Origin: Burkholderia diffusa
GTDB lineage: Bacteria; Pseudomonadota; Gammaproteobacteria; Burkholderiales; Burkholderiaceae
Direction: 5' to 3'
DNA length: 64,000 bases
Assembly (NCBI RefSeq): GCF_902499115.1
Contig: NZ_CABVPN010000013.1
Location: 124,001 to 188,000, forward strand
In this document: one piece after another, positions 1-7,972 of the stretch
Layout of the letters: the number at the start of each line of letters is the position of its first letter
Position numbering within the stretch: position 1 is the first letter of the stretch
Notes under the pieces: generated by a model
What the model was told of the DNA's origin: nothing
Database searches by the model: none
The model's input: the letters and a program-made list of their open reading frames with translations, nothing else
Position numbers and translations under genes: made by a program

Positions 1-45
1 CATGAAGCCGGCCTTTTCGTTTCATCGCGCATGTTCGCTGCCGCG

Positions 46-984
46 TCACGACACCCAGACGGCCAGCGTCAGCATCAACAGCAGGATCATCCACAGGATC
101 ACGGCGCGCCAAACCAGGCCGACCGCGGACTGCAGCGTGCGCGGCGTGCAATCATCACCGACCGTCAACGGGCCGCTGTCACCGACCGCCAACGCGTCGA
201 GACTCGACGGTTCCGCGAGCGGCCCCGCGAGGCGCGCGCCAAGCGCGCCGCTGCCGGCCGCGAGCAGCACGCCATCGTTCGGGTCGGGCCACTGGCGCGT
301 GTGATTGCGCCACGCGTAGATCGCATCCTCGAAGTTGCCGACGATCGCGAAGCCGAGCGCGGTCAGTCGCGACGGAATCCAGTCGATCACGAAGAACGCG
401 CGCTGCGCGAACGTCGAGAACGCGGCCGTGCGATCGTCGCCCGGCGTCGACCAGCTGCGCGCGAGATATTCGGAGATGCGGTACAGCACGGCTCCGGCCG
501 GACCGATCGGCAGCACGTACCAGAAGAACACGCCGAACACGTGGCGATGGGACGCAACGACCGCATGAATCAGCGTATGGCGGACGATTTCACCGACCGG
601 CATGTCGACCGTATCGAGGCCCGTCCACTCGTGCAGGATTTCACGCGCGCGCGGCACGTCGTCGTTGTTAAGCGCGAGATGGATATCGGTGAAGTAGTGG
701 CTGAACTGGCGGAAGCCGAGCGTGAAATACACGACGACGACGTTCCAGATGAACGCGAGCACGAAGCTCACCTTGAACAGCAGGAAGTAGATCAGCGCGA
801 CGACCAGAACCCACGGCAGCACGACTGCGATCCATGCGAGCAGGCCATGCTTTTGCTTGCCGGCGTCGAGGCCATGGGCGACGGTTTCCGCATGAAACTG
901 GAACAGCGCGAACACCGGATTGCTCGGCGACAACGCGCGGACCTGTTCGATGATGAGGGCGAGAAGAACCGAAAAGAAAGTCAT
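46..984 (-). CDS. CobD/CbiB-family membrane protein
   Basis: The 312-residue integral membrane protein resembles the CobD/CbiB family (adenosylcobinamide-phosphate synthase) and the related AmpE-type proteins. Hydrophobic segments are visible near residues 3-16, 48-70, 72-91, 150-171, 190-217 and 290-311. A conserved-looking loop (GFRQFSHYFTDIHLAL) follows the third. In cobalamin producers CobD attaches aminopropanol to cobyric acid, but no other cob gene is nearby, so a role in B12 synthesis is not shown by context. It is the last gene of the minus-strand series that starts at rpsP, 120 nt after the Nudix gene. Family assignment is fairly secure; function is not. Confidence 0.8.
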   Translation of the reverse strand: MTFFSVLLALIIEQVRALSPSNPVFALFQFHAETVAHGLDAGKQKHGLLAWIAVVLPWVLVVALIYFLLFKVSFVLAFIWNVVVVYFTLGFRQFSHYFTDIHLALNNDDVPRAREILHEWTGLDTVDMPVGEIVRHTLIHAVVASHRHVFGVFFWYVLPIGPAGAVLYRISEYLARSWSTPGDDRTAAFSTFAQRAFFVIDWIPSRLTALGFAIVGNFEDAIYAWRNHTRQWPDPNDGVLLAAGSGALGARLAGPLAEPSSLDALAVGDSGPLTVGDDCTPRTLQSAVGLVWRAVILWMILLLMLTLAVWVS

Positions 985-1104
985 GCGTGGTGCCGTCTTC
1001 GGAGTTATGTCATTTTTTGCATAACGATAGCACAGCGTAAGGGGCGCATGGCTGCCGACGCGACGGGCCGGCAGCCGGCCGCGTGCGCAGGTTAGGGTGG
1101 GATG

Positions 1105-1791
1105 CTATCCGGCTGCCAAGAAGCGGTACAGATTGCGCAACATGCCGGCAGTTGCGCCCCAGATGAAGTAATACCCGGCCGATTCGCCGTTCGGATAGGG
1201 CATCGCAAAAAAACGACGCTCGCCGCCTTCCCAGCGGAACACGCGCACCTGGTGGTTCGACGGACTCATCAGGAACGCGAGCGGCACCTCGAAAATCTCG
1301 GCAACTTCGAACGTGTCGGCCTGCACGGTGAACGGGGGATGCACGAGACTCACGACGGGCGTCACGCAGAAGCCGGTCCCCGTCAGGTAGTCGGGTAGCG
1401 CACCGAGAATCTCCACCGGTTCGGCGGCCAGGCCGATTTCTTCCTTCGCCTCGCGCAACGCGGTCGCCGTCGCATCGCGATCGAACGGCTCGCGGCGACC
1501 ACCGGGAAAGCTGATCTGCCCGGCATGGTCGTTCAGGTGATCGGCGCGCTGGGTCAGCAGCACCGTGAGACCGCTCTCGCGAACGACGAGCGGGATGAGG
1601 ACGGCAGCGCTGCGCGGATCGACGCCCTCCTGCAGCCGTACCTCTCCGGGCTCGACGCTCCATTCGAGCGTGCGCGCGAAACGCTCGCGCAGCCCGGGCG
1701 GCGTCATCAAGCGGGATTCGATGGACGGCAGGCCGGCGCCGGTGCCTTCGACCGGCAGCACTTCGGGATCAATGATGGGGCGGCGATTCAA
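1105..1791 (-). CDS. CoA pyrophosphatase (Nudix hydrolase)
   Basis: The 228-residue Nudix hydrolase hydrolyses the pyrophosphate of coenzyme A or acyl-CoA to 4'-phosphopantetheine and 3',5'-ADP. The NuCoA motif (LLTQRADHLNDHAGQISFPGG begins near residue 79) runs directly into the Nudix box at residues 98-121, with the metal-binding helix REAKEEIGL. The position normally occupied by the first Nudix Glu falls at Phe-Asp (EPFD), a small deviation. The frame opens with TTG; the first in-frame ATG is at residue 29, so TTG is the better start because it keeps the N-terminal region typical of this family. It lies just beyond the rplS terminator and so probably has its own promoter. Confidence 0.88.
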   Translation of the reverse strand: MNRRPIIDPEVLPVEGTGAGLPSIESRLMTPPGLRERFARTLEWSVEPGEVRLQEGVDPRSAAVLIPLVVRESGLTVLLTQRADHLNDHAGQISFPGGRREPFDRDATATALREAKEEIGLAAEPVEILGALPDYLTGTGFCVTPVVSLVHPPFTVQADTFEVAEIFEVPLAFLMSPSNHQVRVFRWEGGERRFFAMPYPNGESAGYYFIWGATAGMLRNLYRFLAAG

Positions 1792-1840
1792 TCGGGGTCT
1801 CGAGTTCGTGACGTATCGAGCATATTGTCGCGCCAGAATG

Positions 1841-1867
1841 AAAAAAGCACCCGGGTGGGTGCTTTTT
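1841..1867 (-). terminator. Rho-independent terminator after rplS
   Basis: A 10-bp stem (AAAAGCACCC with GGGTGCTTTT) and 4-nt loop carry an A/T tract on both sides, so the hairpin can act in either direction. It sits 12 nt beyond the rplS stop and ends the rpsP-rimM-trmD-rplS operon. Confidence 0.85.
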
Positions 1868-1878
1868 CCTTACAGCTC

Positions 1879-2271
1879 TTACTCTTGGGAAGCTGCTGCG
1901 GCGCGATCCTTCGACACCAGCTTTTCCTTGATTCGAGCCGACTTGCCCGAACGCTCGCGCAGGTAGTACAGCTTCGCACGACGCACATCACCGCGACGCT
2001 TCACGACGATGCTCGCCAGCAGCGGCGAGTAGGTCTGGAACGTACGCTCGACGCCTTCGCCCGACGAGATCTTGCGGACGATGAAGTTCGAGTTCAGACC
2101 ACGGTTGCGAATCGCGATCACGACGCCTTCGTACGCCTGAACGCGCTTGCGGTTACCTTCAACCACGTTCACGTTCACGATCACCGTGTCGCCCGGGGCG
2201 AATTCGGGGATCGTCTTGCCGGCGAGCGCGCGCTCGATCTCTTCCTGCTCAAGTTTTGCAATCAGATTCAT
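1879..2271 (-). CDS. rplS: 50S ribosomal protein L19
   Basis: The 130-residue protein is L19, which sits at the 30S-50S interface of the ribosome. The N-terminus (MNLIAKLEQEEI) and the core (GDTVIVNVNVVEGNRKRVQAYEGVV) are typical. A C-terminal extension ending KDRAAAASQE is usual in Burkholderiales. An upstream GTG overlaps this start, but the ATG at 2271 is preferred because GGAGT lies 8 nt before it. It is the last gene of the rpsP-rimM-trmD-rplS operon, 133 nt after trmD. Confidence 0.98.
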   Translation of the reverse strand: MNLIAKLEQEEIERALAGKTIPEFAPGDTVIVNVNVVEGNRKRVQAYEGVVIAIRNRGLNSNFIVRKISSGEGVERTFQTYSPLLASIVVKRRGDVRRAKLYYLRERSGKSARIKEKLVSKDRAAAASQE

Positions 2272-2404
2272 CACTGACTCCTAAAACCATCTTGTCGGCG
2301 TTTGCACCCGCCTGCTTCCAGGCTTGGCCCCGATAGAGGATGGATTCACATCAGGCGCCGCGCACGCATGCACGGCACCGCCATTTCCCGCCCGCGACGC
2401 CGCC

Positions 2405-3199
2405 TCAGGAGGCGTTCTTCGCTTCGCGTGCGAGGTTCGCAAGCCAGGCCTCGTCGGCACGGCTCAACAACTTTTCGCGGCGCGCCCGGACGATCAGGTC
2501 CGGCCGCTTCCGCAACGTATTTCTCAATGCTTCCTGGCGCCGCCACCGCTCGATCTCGGCATGATGGCCACCGAGCAGCACGTCCGGCACGCGCATCCCC
2601 TCGTACTCCTCGGGGCGCGTGTAATGCGGACAATCAAGCAGCCCGTCGACGAAGCTGTCCTGCACGGCCGACTGCGCATCGTTCAGCACGCCGGGCAGCA
2701 GGCGCACAACGGCATCCATCATCGCCATCGCCGGCAGTTCGCCGCCGGACAGAACGAAATCGCCGAGGCTGATTTCCTCGTCAACGCAACGGTCGAGCAG
2801 ACGTTGATCGATCGCCTCGTAGCGGCCACACAGCACGATGACACCCGGCTCCTGCGCCATTCGCACCGCACGTTCGTGCGTGAACGGCGCACCTTGCGGC
2901 GACATCATCACCACACGCGTGCTCGCGACGCCCTGCTCCGCCTGCGCTGCTTTCGCCGCACCGATCGCAGCCTCGAGCGGCCTGGCCAGCATCACCATGC
3001 CCGGACCGCCGCCGTACGGACGATCGTCGACCGTGCGGTAGTTGTCCGTCGTGAAATCACGCGGATTCCAGGTGCGCAGCCCGAAGCGCCCCTGCTTCAC
3101 GGCACGGCTGGTGATGCCCCAGTCGGTCAGCGCGCGGAACATTTCGGGAAAGAGCGTGACGACGTCAAACTGCACCGCGCTCTCCGTAACCTGGTTCAT
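2405..3199 (-). CDS. trmD: tRNA (guanine37-N1)-methyltransferase TrmD
   Basis: TrmD methylates G37 in tRNAs with G at position 36, using S-adenosylmethionine, and so prevents +1 frameshifting. The 264-residue protein has the SPOUT trefoil-knot signatures: PYGGGPGMVM (61-70), LCGRYE (123-128) and EISLGDFVLSGGE (142-154). The Asp in the latter motif is the catalytic base in the family. Its ATG shares one base with the rimM stop codon (TAATG), so translation is probably coupled. The frame stays open upstream for another 138 codons, but this is only overlap with rimM. Confidence 0.97.
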   Translation of the reverse strand: MNQVTESAVQFDVVTLFPEMFRALTDWGITSRAVKQGRFGLRTWNPRDFTTDNYRTVDDRPYGGGPGMVMLARPLEAAIGAAKAAQAEQGVASTRVVMMSPQGAPFTHERAVRMAQEPGVIVLCGRYEAIDQRLLDRCVDEEISLGDFVLSGGELPAMAMMDAVVRLLPGVLNDAQSAVQDSFVDGLLDCPHYTRPEEYEGMRVPDVLLGGHHAEIERWRRQEALRNTLRKRPDLIVRARREKLLSRADEAWLANLAREAKNAS

Positions 3200-3876
3200 T
3201 AGTAATCGGCTTCCCAGTCGACGACGATGCGACGTGCCGCCTGATCCACCGTTTTGACGTAGACGCCGACGAACGGAATCAGCCGTTCGCCGGTGGTCGG
3301 CCGACCATCCTTGCCGACTGCCGGATACTCGACGCGCATGATCGAATGCACGCCGTTGTCGATCATCCCGCTCACCGTCCCGAGCGCCACCGATTGCTCG
3401 TTGACGACCTCGAGGCCGATCAGGTCGACCCAATAGAATTCGTCCGCGGCCAATACCGGGAAATCTTCCCGGCGCACGAACACGCGAAAGCCGCGCAAAG
3501 CCAGCGCGGCATCGCGGTCGCTGACACCCGCGGTATGCGCGACGACAGTGTCGCCGTGCGTCTTCGACTGCAGGATGCGGGCGGACAACCGCTCCCCACC
3601 CCGTTCCAGCCACCAGCAGCGCGCGTTGAGCAACGCATCGCCGCCACGACCGGCGTCGGCATGCGTCGCCACCTTGACCCAGCCTTTCAGGCCGTAGGCG
3701 TCGACTACCGCCCCGACCTCGACAGCATCGTCGGGCCAGGCTTGCACCGCCTCGAGACTGCCCGACTCGGCAGCCTCACCGGCGCTCGCGACAGTGTCGC
3801 GCTCGACCGGCTTGCGGACGAATGCGCCAAATGACGCTCGCCCGCGCTTTGCGTTACCGGAATCGTGACCGGACAT
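3199..3876 (-). CDS. rimM: 16S rRNA processing protein RimM
   Basis: RimM assists 30S maturation, binds S19 and supports processing of the 16S rRNA head. The 225-residue protein has an N-terminal RimM barrel (VGAVVDAYGLKGWVKV) and a PRC-barrel domain (FYWVDLIGLEVVN onward). A Burkholderia-type N-terminal extension of about 45 residues precedes the first domain. The start at 3876 is chosen over an upstream in-frame codon because AAGGAG lies five bases before it. It is the second gene of the ribosomal operon and overlaps trmD by one base. Confidence 0.95.
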   Translation of the reverse strand: MSGHDSGNAKRGRASFGAFVRKPVERDTVASAGEAAESGSLEAVQAWPDDAVEVGAVVDAYGLKGWVKVATHADAGRGGDALLNARCWWLERGGERLSARILQSKTHGDTVVAHTAGVSDRDAALALRGFRVFVRREDFPVLAADEFYWVDLIGLEVVNEQSVALGTVSGMIDNGVHSIMRVEYPAVGKDGRPTTGERLIPFVGVYVKTVDQAARRIVVDWEADY

Positions 3877-3918
3877 CAATGCTCCTTGCAGCCGGCACGA
3901 CCGGCACACCGCGCCATG

Positions 3919-4173
3919 TTAGGCAGCCGGTTGCGCCTTTTGCGCTTCCTTCACGAGACGCTGAACGGTCGGCGACAGTTGCGCGCCAACGCCTTGCCAG
4001 TACGTCAGACGGTCCTGAGCGATACGCAGCGATTCGCCCTTCGTGGCGACCGGGTTGTAGAAGCCGACGCGCTCGATGAAGCGGCCGTCACGACGGTTGC
4101 GCGAATCGGTAGCGACGATGTTGTAGAACGGGCGCTTCTTCGAGCCGCCGCGAGCCAGACGGATGATAACCAT
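3919..4173 (-). CDS. rpsP: 30S ribosomal protein S16
   Basis: The 84-residue S16 is a small-subunit assembly protein. [20 protein letters not shown] and the [12 protein letters not shown] motif are diagnostic. It is the first gene of the rpsP-rimM-trmD-rplS operon and lies about 50 nt downstream of a good sigma70-type promoter. The frame is open upstream for 40 codons, but the ATG at 4173 matches the family N-terminus exactly. Confidence 0.98.
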
Positions 4174-4219
4174 ATGAAATCCTTCGGGGAAACCGGGTTC
4201 GAAACTACTGAAACGTGCG

Positions 4220-4248
4220 ATTATAGCCGGAAACCAAAGCCACAACAA
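4220..4248 (-). promoter_or_regulatory. Sigma70-type promoter of rpsP operon
   Basis: On the minus strand TTGTTG (-35, plus-strand 4243-4248) and TATAAT (-10, plus-strand 4220-4225) are separated by 17 bases. This is the best consensus promoter in the window and points at rpsP, as expected for a ribosomal protein operon. Confidence 0.75.
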
Positions 4249-4326
4249 ACACTTACGCGCAAAAATTCCACGGACTCCCTGCGCGCCAGGCATACAATCG
4301 TCGTGTCCACGACGCTCACCGCCGCC

Positions 4327-5466
4327 ATGCCGCTATTTTGCGTCACCCAGGCGCGCCGCGCGCAGCACCGCCTCGCGGGCTTGCTGACCGGCCTCGTCAC
4401 CTGTCTCGCAGCAGCCGCGGCTTGCGCCGCAACGCCGGTGGACAAACTCGTCGTGCCATCCGGCTTCCATGTCGACGTGCTGACCGACGCCGTGCCGACC
4501 GCCCGCGAAATGGCATGGTCGCCCCGCGGAATCCTGTATGTCGGGTCGCGGGAAGGTCGCGTGCATGCATTCGTGATGCAGGAGGGCCGGATCACGGCCG
4601 GATACGTGATCGCATCGGGGCTCGACATGCCCGTCGGCGTCGCGTATCGCGACGGCGCGCTCTATATCTCCGCCGTGTCGCGCATTCTGCGCCTCGACCA
4701 CATCGACGACCGGCTCGCCAGTCCTCCGGCGCCGGCGGTCGTGACGGACGCGCTGCCGACCGATCATCATCACGGCTGGAAATTCATCGCATTCGGCCCC
4801 GACGGCAAGCTCTACGTGCCAACCGGCGCACCGTGCAACGTGTGCCTCGCCGATCGCGGCCGATACGCGATCATCGCACGCATGAACGCGGACGGCAGCG
4901 GCCGAGAAGTGTTTGCCCGCGGCGTGCGCAATACCGTCGGCTTTGCCTGGCACCCCGATTCGCGCGAGCTGTGGTTCACCGACAACGGGCGCGACTTGAT
5001 GGGCGACGACGTGCCCGACGACAAACTGAACCGTGCGCCGCGCGCAGGCCTCGATTTCGGCTTTCCATACTGCCACGGCGGCGACACGCCTGACCCTGAA
5101 TTCGGGAGCGCCGACGTGTGCCACCGCTACGTGCCGCCCGTGCTGAAACTTGGCGCGCACGTCGCGGCGCTCGGCATGCGCTTCTATACGGGGCCGATGT
5201 TTCCGGCGTCATATCGCAACAACATCTTCATTGCCGAGCACGGTTCGTGGAATCGCAGCACGAAGGTCGGCTATCGCGTGATGCGCGCGGTCGTGTCGGC
5301 CGACGGCAGCCACGCAAGCCAGACACCGTTCATCACCGGCTGGCTGCGAGCGGACGGCACCGTGTGGGGGCGCCCGGCCGACGTACTGCCGCTGCCCGAC
5401 GGCTCGCTGCTCGTCAGCGACGACTACGCAGGCACCATCTATCGCGTCACCTATGCGGCACCTTGA
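4327..5466 (+). CDS. Secreted PQQ-type sugar dehydrogenase (sorbosone dehydrogenase family)
   Basis: The 379-residue protein has a signal peptide (hydrophobic stretch [20 protein letters not shown], cleavage near residue 36). It then has the six-bladed beta-propeller of the glucose/sorbosone dehydrogenase family: [62 protein letters not shown] and [11 protein letters not shown]. Members are periplasmic or cell-surface enzymes that oxidise sugars, usually with PQQ. Whether this one binds PQQ cannot be told from sequence alone. The start at 4327 gives the signal peptide at the N-terminus; the frame is open for 154 codons upstream but that part overlaps rpsP. No clear ribosome binding site is visible. 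Confidence 0.82.
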
Positions 5467-5576
5467 CGCAGGCAAGGGGTGACCCGGCCGGACCGGGCAT
5501 CGTAGAATGCCTGCCGGGCCACGCGCCCCGCGCCGGCCTGCCGGCCGCCCATGCCAACGATAATCCGCCGCCATCC

Positions 5577-6047
5577 ATGTCCAGCAGCACCGCATCGTCG
5601 TCCCGCCGCTTTCGCTCCAAGACGCTCACCGCCGCCCTCGCGTTCCTCCTCGGCTCGCTCGGTGCGCACCGCTTCTACCTGTACGGCTTTCGCGACGTGT
5701 ACGGCTGGGCGCACCTGCTCGCGACGATCGTCGGGATCCCGGGTTTCCTGCTGCTCGCCGCGACCCAGCGCAGTGCCAACCTCGGCTGGTGGCTCGCCGT
5801 GCCGGGTGCGATCTCGCTTCTGGCTGCGTTCCTCGCCGCGCTCGTCTACGGCCTGCGCCCCGACGAGAAATGGGACGCGCAATTCAATGCCGATACCGGC
5901 AAGCACAGCCAGTCAGGCTGGACTGTGATCTTCATCGTGATCTTCTCGCTGCTGATCGGTGCGTTCCTGCTGATGACCGCGCTCGCGCTGTCCTTCCAGA
6001 CATATTTCGAATCGCAAGTCGAAGCGGCGAAGCAAATCTCGCAATAA
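5577..6047 (+). CDS. Small membrane protein with TM2-like domain
   Basis: The 156-residue protein has an N-terminal TM2-like segment (LAFLLGSLGAHRFYLYGFRD, residues 20-39), followed by hydrophobic segments near 46-61, 70-92 and 118-142. The GAHRFYLG-type motif is the hallmark of TM2 proteins, which have no settled bacterial function. The start at 5577 places the motif near the N-terminus. It begins 110 nt after the sugar dehydrogenase and converges on the radical SAM gene. Confidence 0.75.
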   Translation: MSSSTASSSRRFRSKTLTAALAFLLGSLGAHRFYLYGFRDVYGWAHLLATIVGIPGFLLLAATQRSANLGWWLAVPGAISLLAAFLAALVYGLRPDEKWDAQFNADTGKHSQSGWTVIFIVIFSLLIGAFLLMTALALSFQTYFESQVEAAKQISQ

Positions 6048-6069
6048 GCACCGACGCGCGTCGGTCAGC

Positions 6070-7236
6070 TCAGAACAGCCTCAGCTGCACGTCGTCACGC
6101 GACGTCGCGCCGGTTGCGCCCGCCATCGGGCGCTGCGCTGCCGCCCCGGTCGCCGGCGCACCGCGAAACTGCGACAGATCCAGAATGCCGTTCGCGCGCT
6201 CGTTCAACCCGAGCCGCTTCACGGCCTGACGGAACCGCTGCCGCAACAGGTCTGCCCAGATTCCCTCGCCCTTCATCCGCTTCGCGAAATCCGAGTCGTA
6301 GTCCTTCCCGCCGCGCATGTCGCGCACGCGGTTCATCACGCGCTCCGCGCGATCGGGGAAATGCGCGGAGAGCCAGTTCTTGAACAGCGGCGCGACCTCC
6401 CACGGCAGCCGCAGGATGATGTAACTCGCGTGCGTTGCGCCGGCTTCCGCACAGGCTTCCAGCACACGCTCCATGTCCGGCTCGGTGACGAACGGGATCA
6501 TCGGTGCAATGCTGACGCCCACCGGCACGCCCGCGTCGCGCAGCGCGCGGATCGTGCGCAGCCGGCGCGCCGGCGTCGCCGCACGCGGCTCGAGCGTACG
6601 CGCGAGATCGGCATCGAGCGTCGTGATCGTGACCGCGGCCATCACCTGCCCGCGCTCGGCCATCGGGGCCAGCAGATCCAGATCGCGCTCGATCAGTGAC
6701 GATTTCGTGATCGCGGCGAACGGCAGCCCGTGATCGTGCATCACCTGGATCACGCTGCGCGTGATGCGCAGATCGCGCTCGACGGGCTGGTATGCATCGG
6801 TGTTGACGCCAAGCGCGATAGGCTCCGGCACGTAGCGCTTGCGCGAAATCTCGCGCTCGAGCAATTCGGCAGCGTTGACCTTCGCATAGATGCGGCTCTC
6901 GAAATCGAGCCCCGGCGACAGACCGAGATAACTATGGGTCGGCCGTGCAAAGCAGTAAATGCAGCCATGCTCGCAGCCGCGATACGGATTGAGCGACACG
7001 CTGAACGGTATGTCTGGCGACTGGTTGTGCGTGAGGATGCTCTTCGCGCGCTCCTCGAACACCTGCGTGCGCAGCGGAGCCGGCAGATCGGTGTCGGCCG
7101 ATTCGTGGGTCCAGCCGTCGTCGACCGCTTCACGCAGCGCCGTTTCGTATCGCCCCTGGAGGTTGTCGACCGCACCACGCCCCTTGCGGGGCGCCGGCGG
7201 CGCTATAGGAAATTCGTTGTCGGACCGACCGCCCAT
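6070..7236 (-). CDS. PA0069-family radical SAM protein (SPL-like)
   Basis: The 388-residue radical SAM enzyme belongs to the family named after Pseudomonas PA0069 and is related to spore photoproduct lyase. The [4Fe-4S] cluster motif CEHGCIYC gives Cys88, Cys92 and Cys95. The flanking SLNPYRGC and the later GVNTDAYQPVE and FAAITKSS motifs are family marks. The substrate is not known; a DNA repair link is inferred from the SPL similarity. In-frame ATGs at 7272 and 7248 lie inside or beside a LexA-like operator, so the ATG at 7236, preceded by GGTGAG, is preferred. The gene converges on the TM2-like gene. Confidence 0.85.
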   Translation of the reverse strand: MGGRSDNEFPIAPPAPRKGRGAVDNLQGRYETALREAVDDGWTHESADTDLPAPLRTQVFEERAKSILTHNQSPDIPFSVSLNPYRGCEHGCIYCFARPTHSYLGLSPGLDFESRIYAKVNAAELLEREISRKRYVPEPIALGVNTDAYQPVERDLRITRSVIQVMHDHGLPFAAITKSSLIERDLDLLAPMAERGQVMAAVTITTLDADLARTLEPRAATPARRLRTIRALRDAGVPVGVSIAPMIPFVTEPDMERVLEACAEAGATHASYIILRLPWEVAPLFKNWLSAHFPDRAERVMNRVRDMRGGKDYDSDFAKRMKGEGIWADLLRQRFRQAVKRLGLNERANGILDLSQFRGAPATGAAAQRPMAGATGATSRDDVQLRLF

Positions 7237-7252
7237 GCACTCACCCATTCGC

Positions 7253-7292
7253 CTGCACCCAATACTGTACATTTATACAGTATTGGGTGCAG
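7253..7292 (-). promoter_or_regulatory. LexA-like operator within a 40-nt perfect inverted repeat
   Basis: Two 17-base arms (7253-7269 and 7276-7292) are perfect inverted repeats around a 6-base centre. The core CTGTACATTTATACAG fits the CTGT-N8-ACAG form of the LexA box, with flanking A/T also symmetric. It ends 17 nt before the chosen start of the radical SAM gene and has no U tract, so it reads as an operator rather than a terminator. Confidence 0.72.
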
Positions 7293-7339
7293 CATGCCAA
7301 GGGCGAGATAGAGGGACGGACTGTCGGCCACAGCCAGGG

Positions 7340-7828
7340 TCATTCGCCGACCGAGATCGTCAGCGTCTCCTTGATTTCTTCCATCACGACATAGCTCTTC
7401 GACTGCACCGCGCCAGGCAGCTGCAGCAAGATGTCGCCCAGCAGCTTGCGATAGTCGGCCATTTCACCGATCCGCGCCTTGATCAGGTAGTCGAAGTCGC
7501 CGGACACGAGATGACATTCGAGCACCTCGTCGATCTTCATCACTTCGCGCCGGAACTGCTCGAACATGTTGCCGCCCTTGTGGCCGAGCGTGATCTCGAC
7601 GAACACCAGCAACGCGGCACCCAGTTGTCCCGGATCGACGCGTGCGTGATAGCCGGTGATGACGCCGTCGCGCTCCATGCGCCGCACGCGTTCGATGCAC
7701 GGCGTGACGGTCAGCCCGACCTGCTCCGCGAGGTCCTTCATCGCCATCCGGCCGTCGTCCTGGAGCAGTTTGAGGATGCGCCGATCGAGCTTGTCGAGCG
7801 AGCGTACTGGCTGGCGTTGCGTTCTCAT
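7340..7828 (-). CDS. Lrp/AsnC-family transcriptional regulator
   Basis: The 162-residue regulator has an N-terminal winged helix-turn-helix (LDKLDRRILKLLQDDGRMAM, then DLAEQVGLTVTPCIERVRRMERDG). A C-terminal RAM/AsnC ligand-binding domain follows, with the GDFDYLIKARI motif. It is divergent from dadA, separated by 144 nt. Lrp proteins next to dadA typically activate D-alanine catabolism in response to alanine; that role is inferred from position. The start at 7828 (MRTQRQPVRSLDKLD) is preferred over an earlier codon that would add 12 residues not typical of the family. Confidence 0.92.
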   Translation of the reverse strand: MRTQRQPVRSLDKLDRRILKLLQDDGRMAMKDLAEQVGLTVTPCIERVRRMERDGVITGYHARVDPGQLGAALLVFVEITLGHKGGNMFEQFRREVMKIDEVLECHLVSGDFDYLIKARIGEMADYRKLLGDILLQLPGAVQSKSYVVMEEIKETLTISVGE

Positions 7829-7972
7829 TTGTTTATGCTGAAAACCTGAAAAATACGATAACAAAACCTACACATTCGACAATACCATAGCGCAAAAAAC
7901 TAGATCAGCTAGAGGTTACACGGAGACGCAGGTGCGCCCGGCCTCGACCTGATCCTTCCATCTGGAGCAGCT
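7829..7972. promoter_or_regulatory. lrp-dadA divergent control region
   Basis: The 144-nt intergenic region between the Lrp-type gene and dadA is AT-richer than its surroundings (for example ACAAAACCTACACATTCG and GCAAAAAACTAGATC). It must hold both promoters and probably Lrp sites. I do not see a convincing -35/-10 pair. Confidence 0.45.

Noticed and set aside
7253..7292. The 40-nt inverted repeat as a terminator for the Lrp-type gene
   Set aside because: There is no T tract on either strand and the core matches the LexA box form; it also sits at the promoter position of the radical SAM gene.
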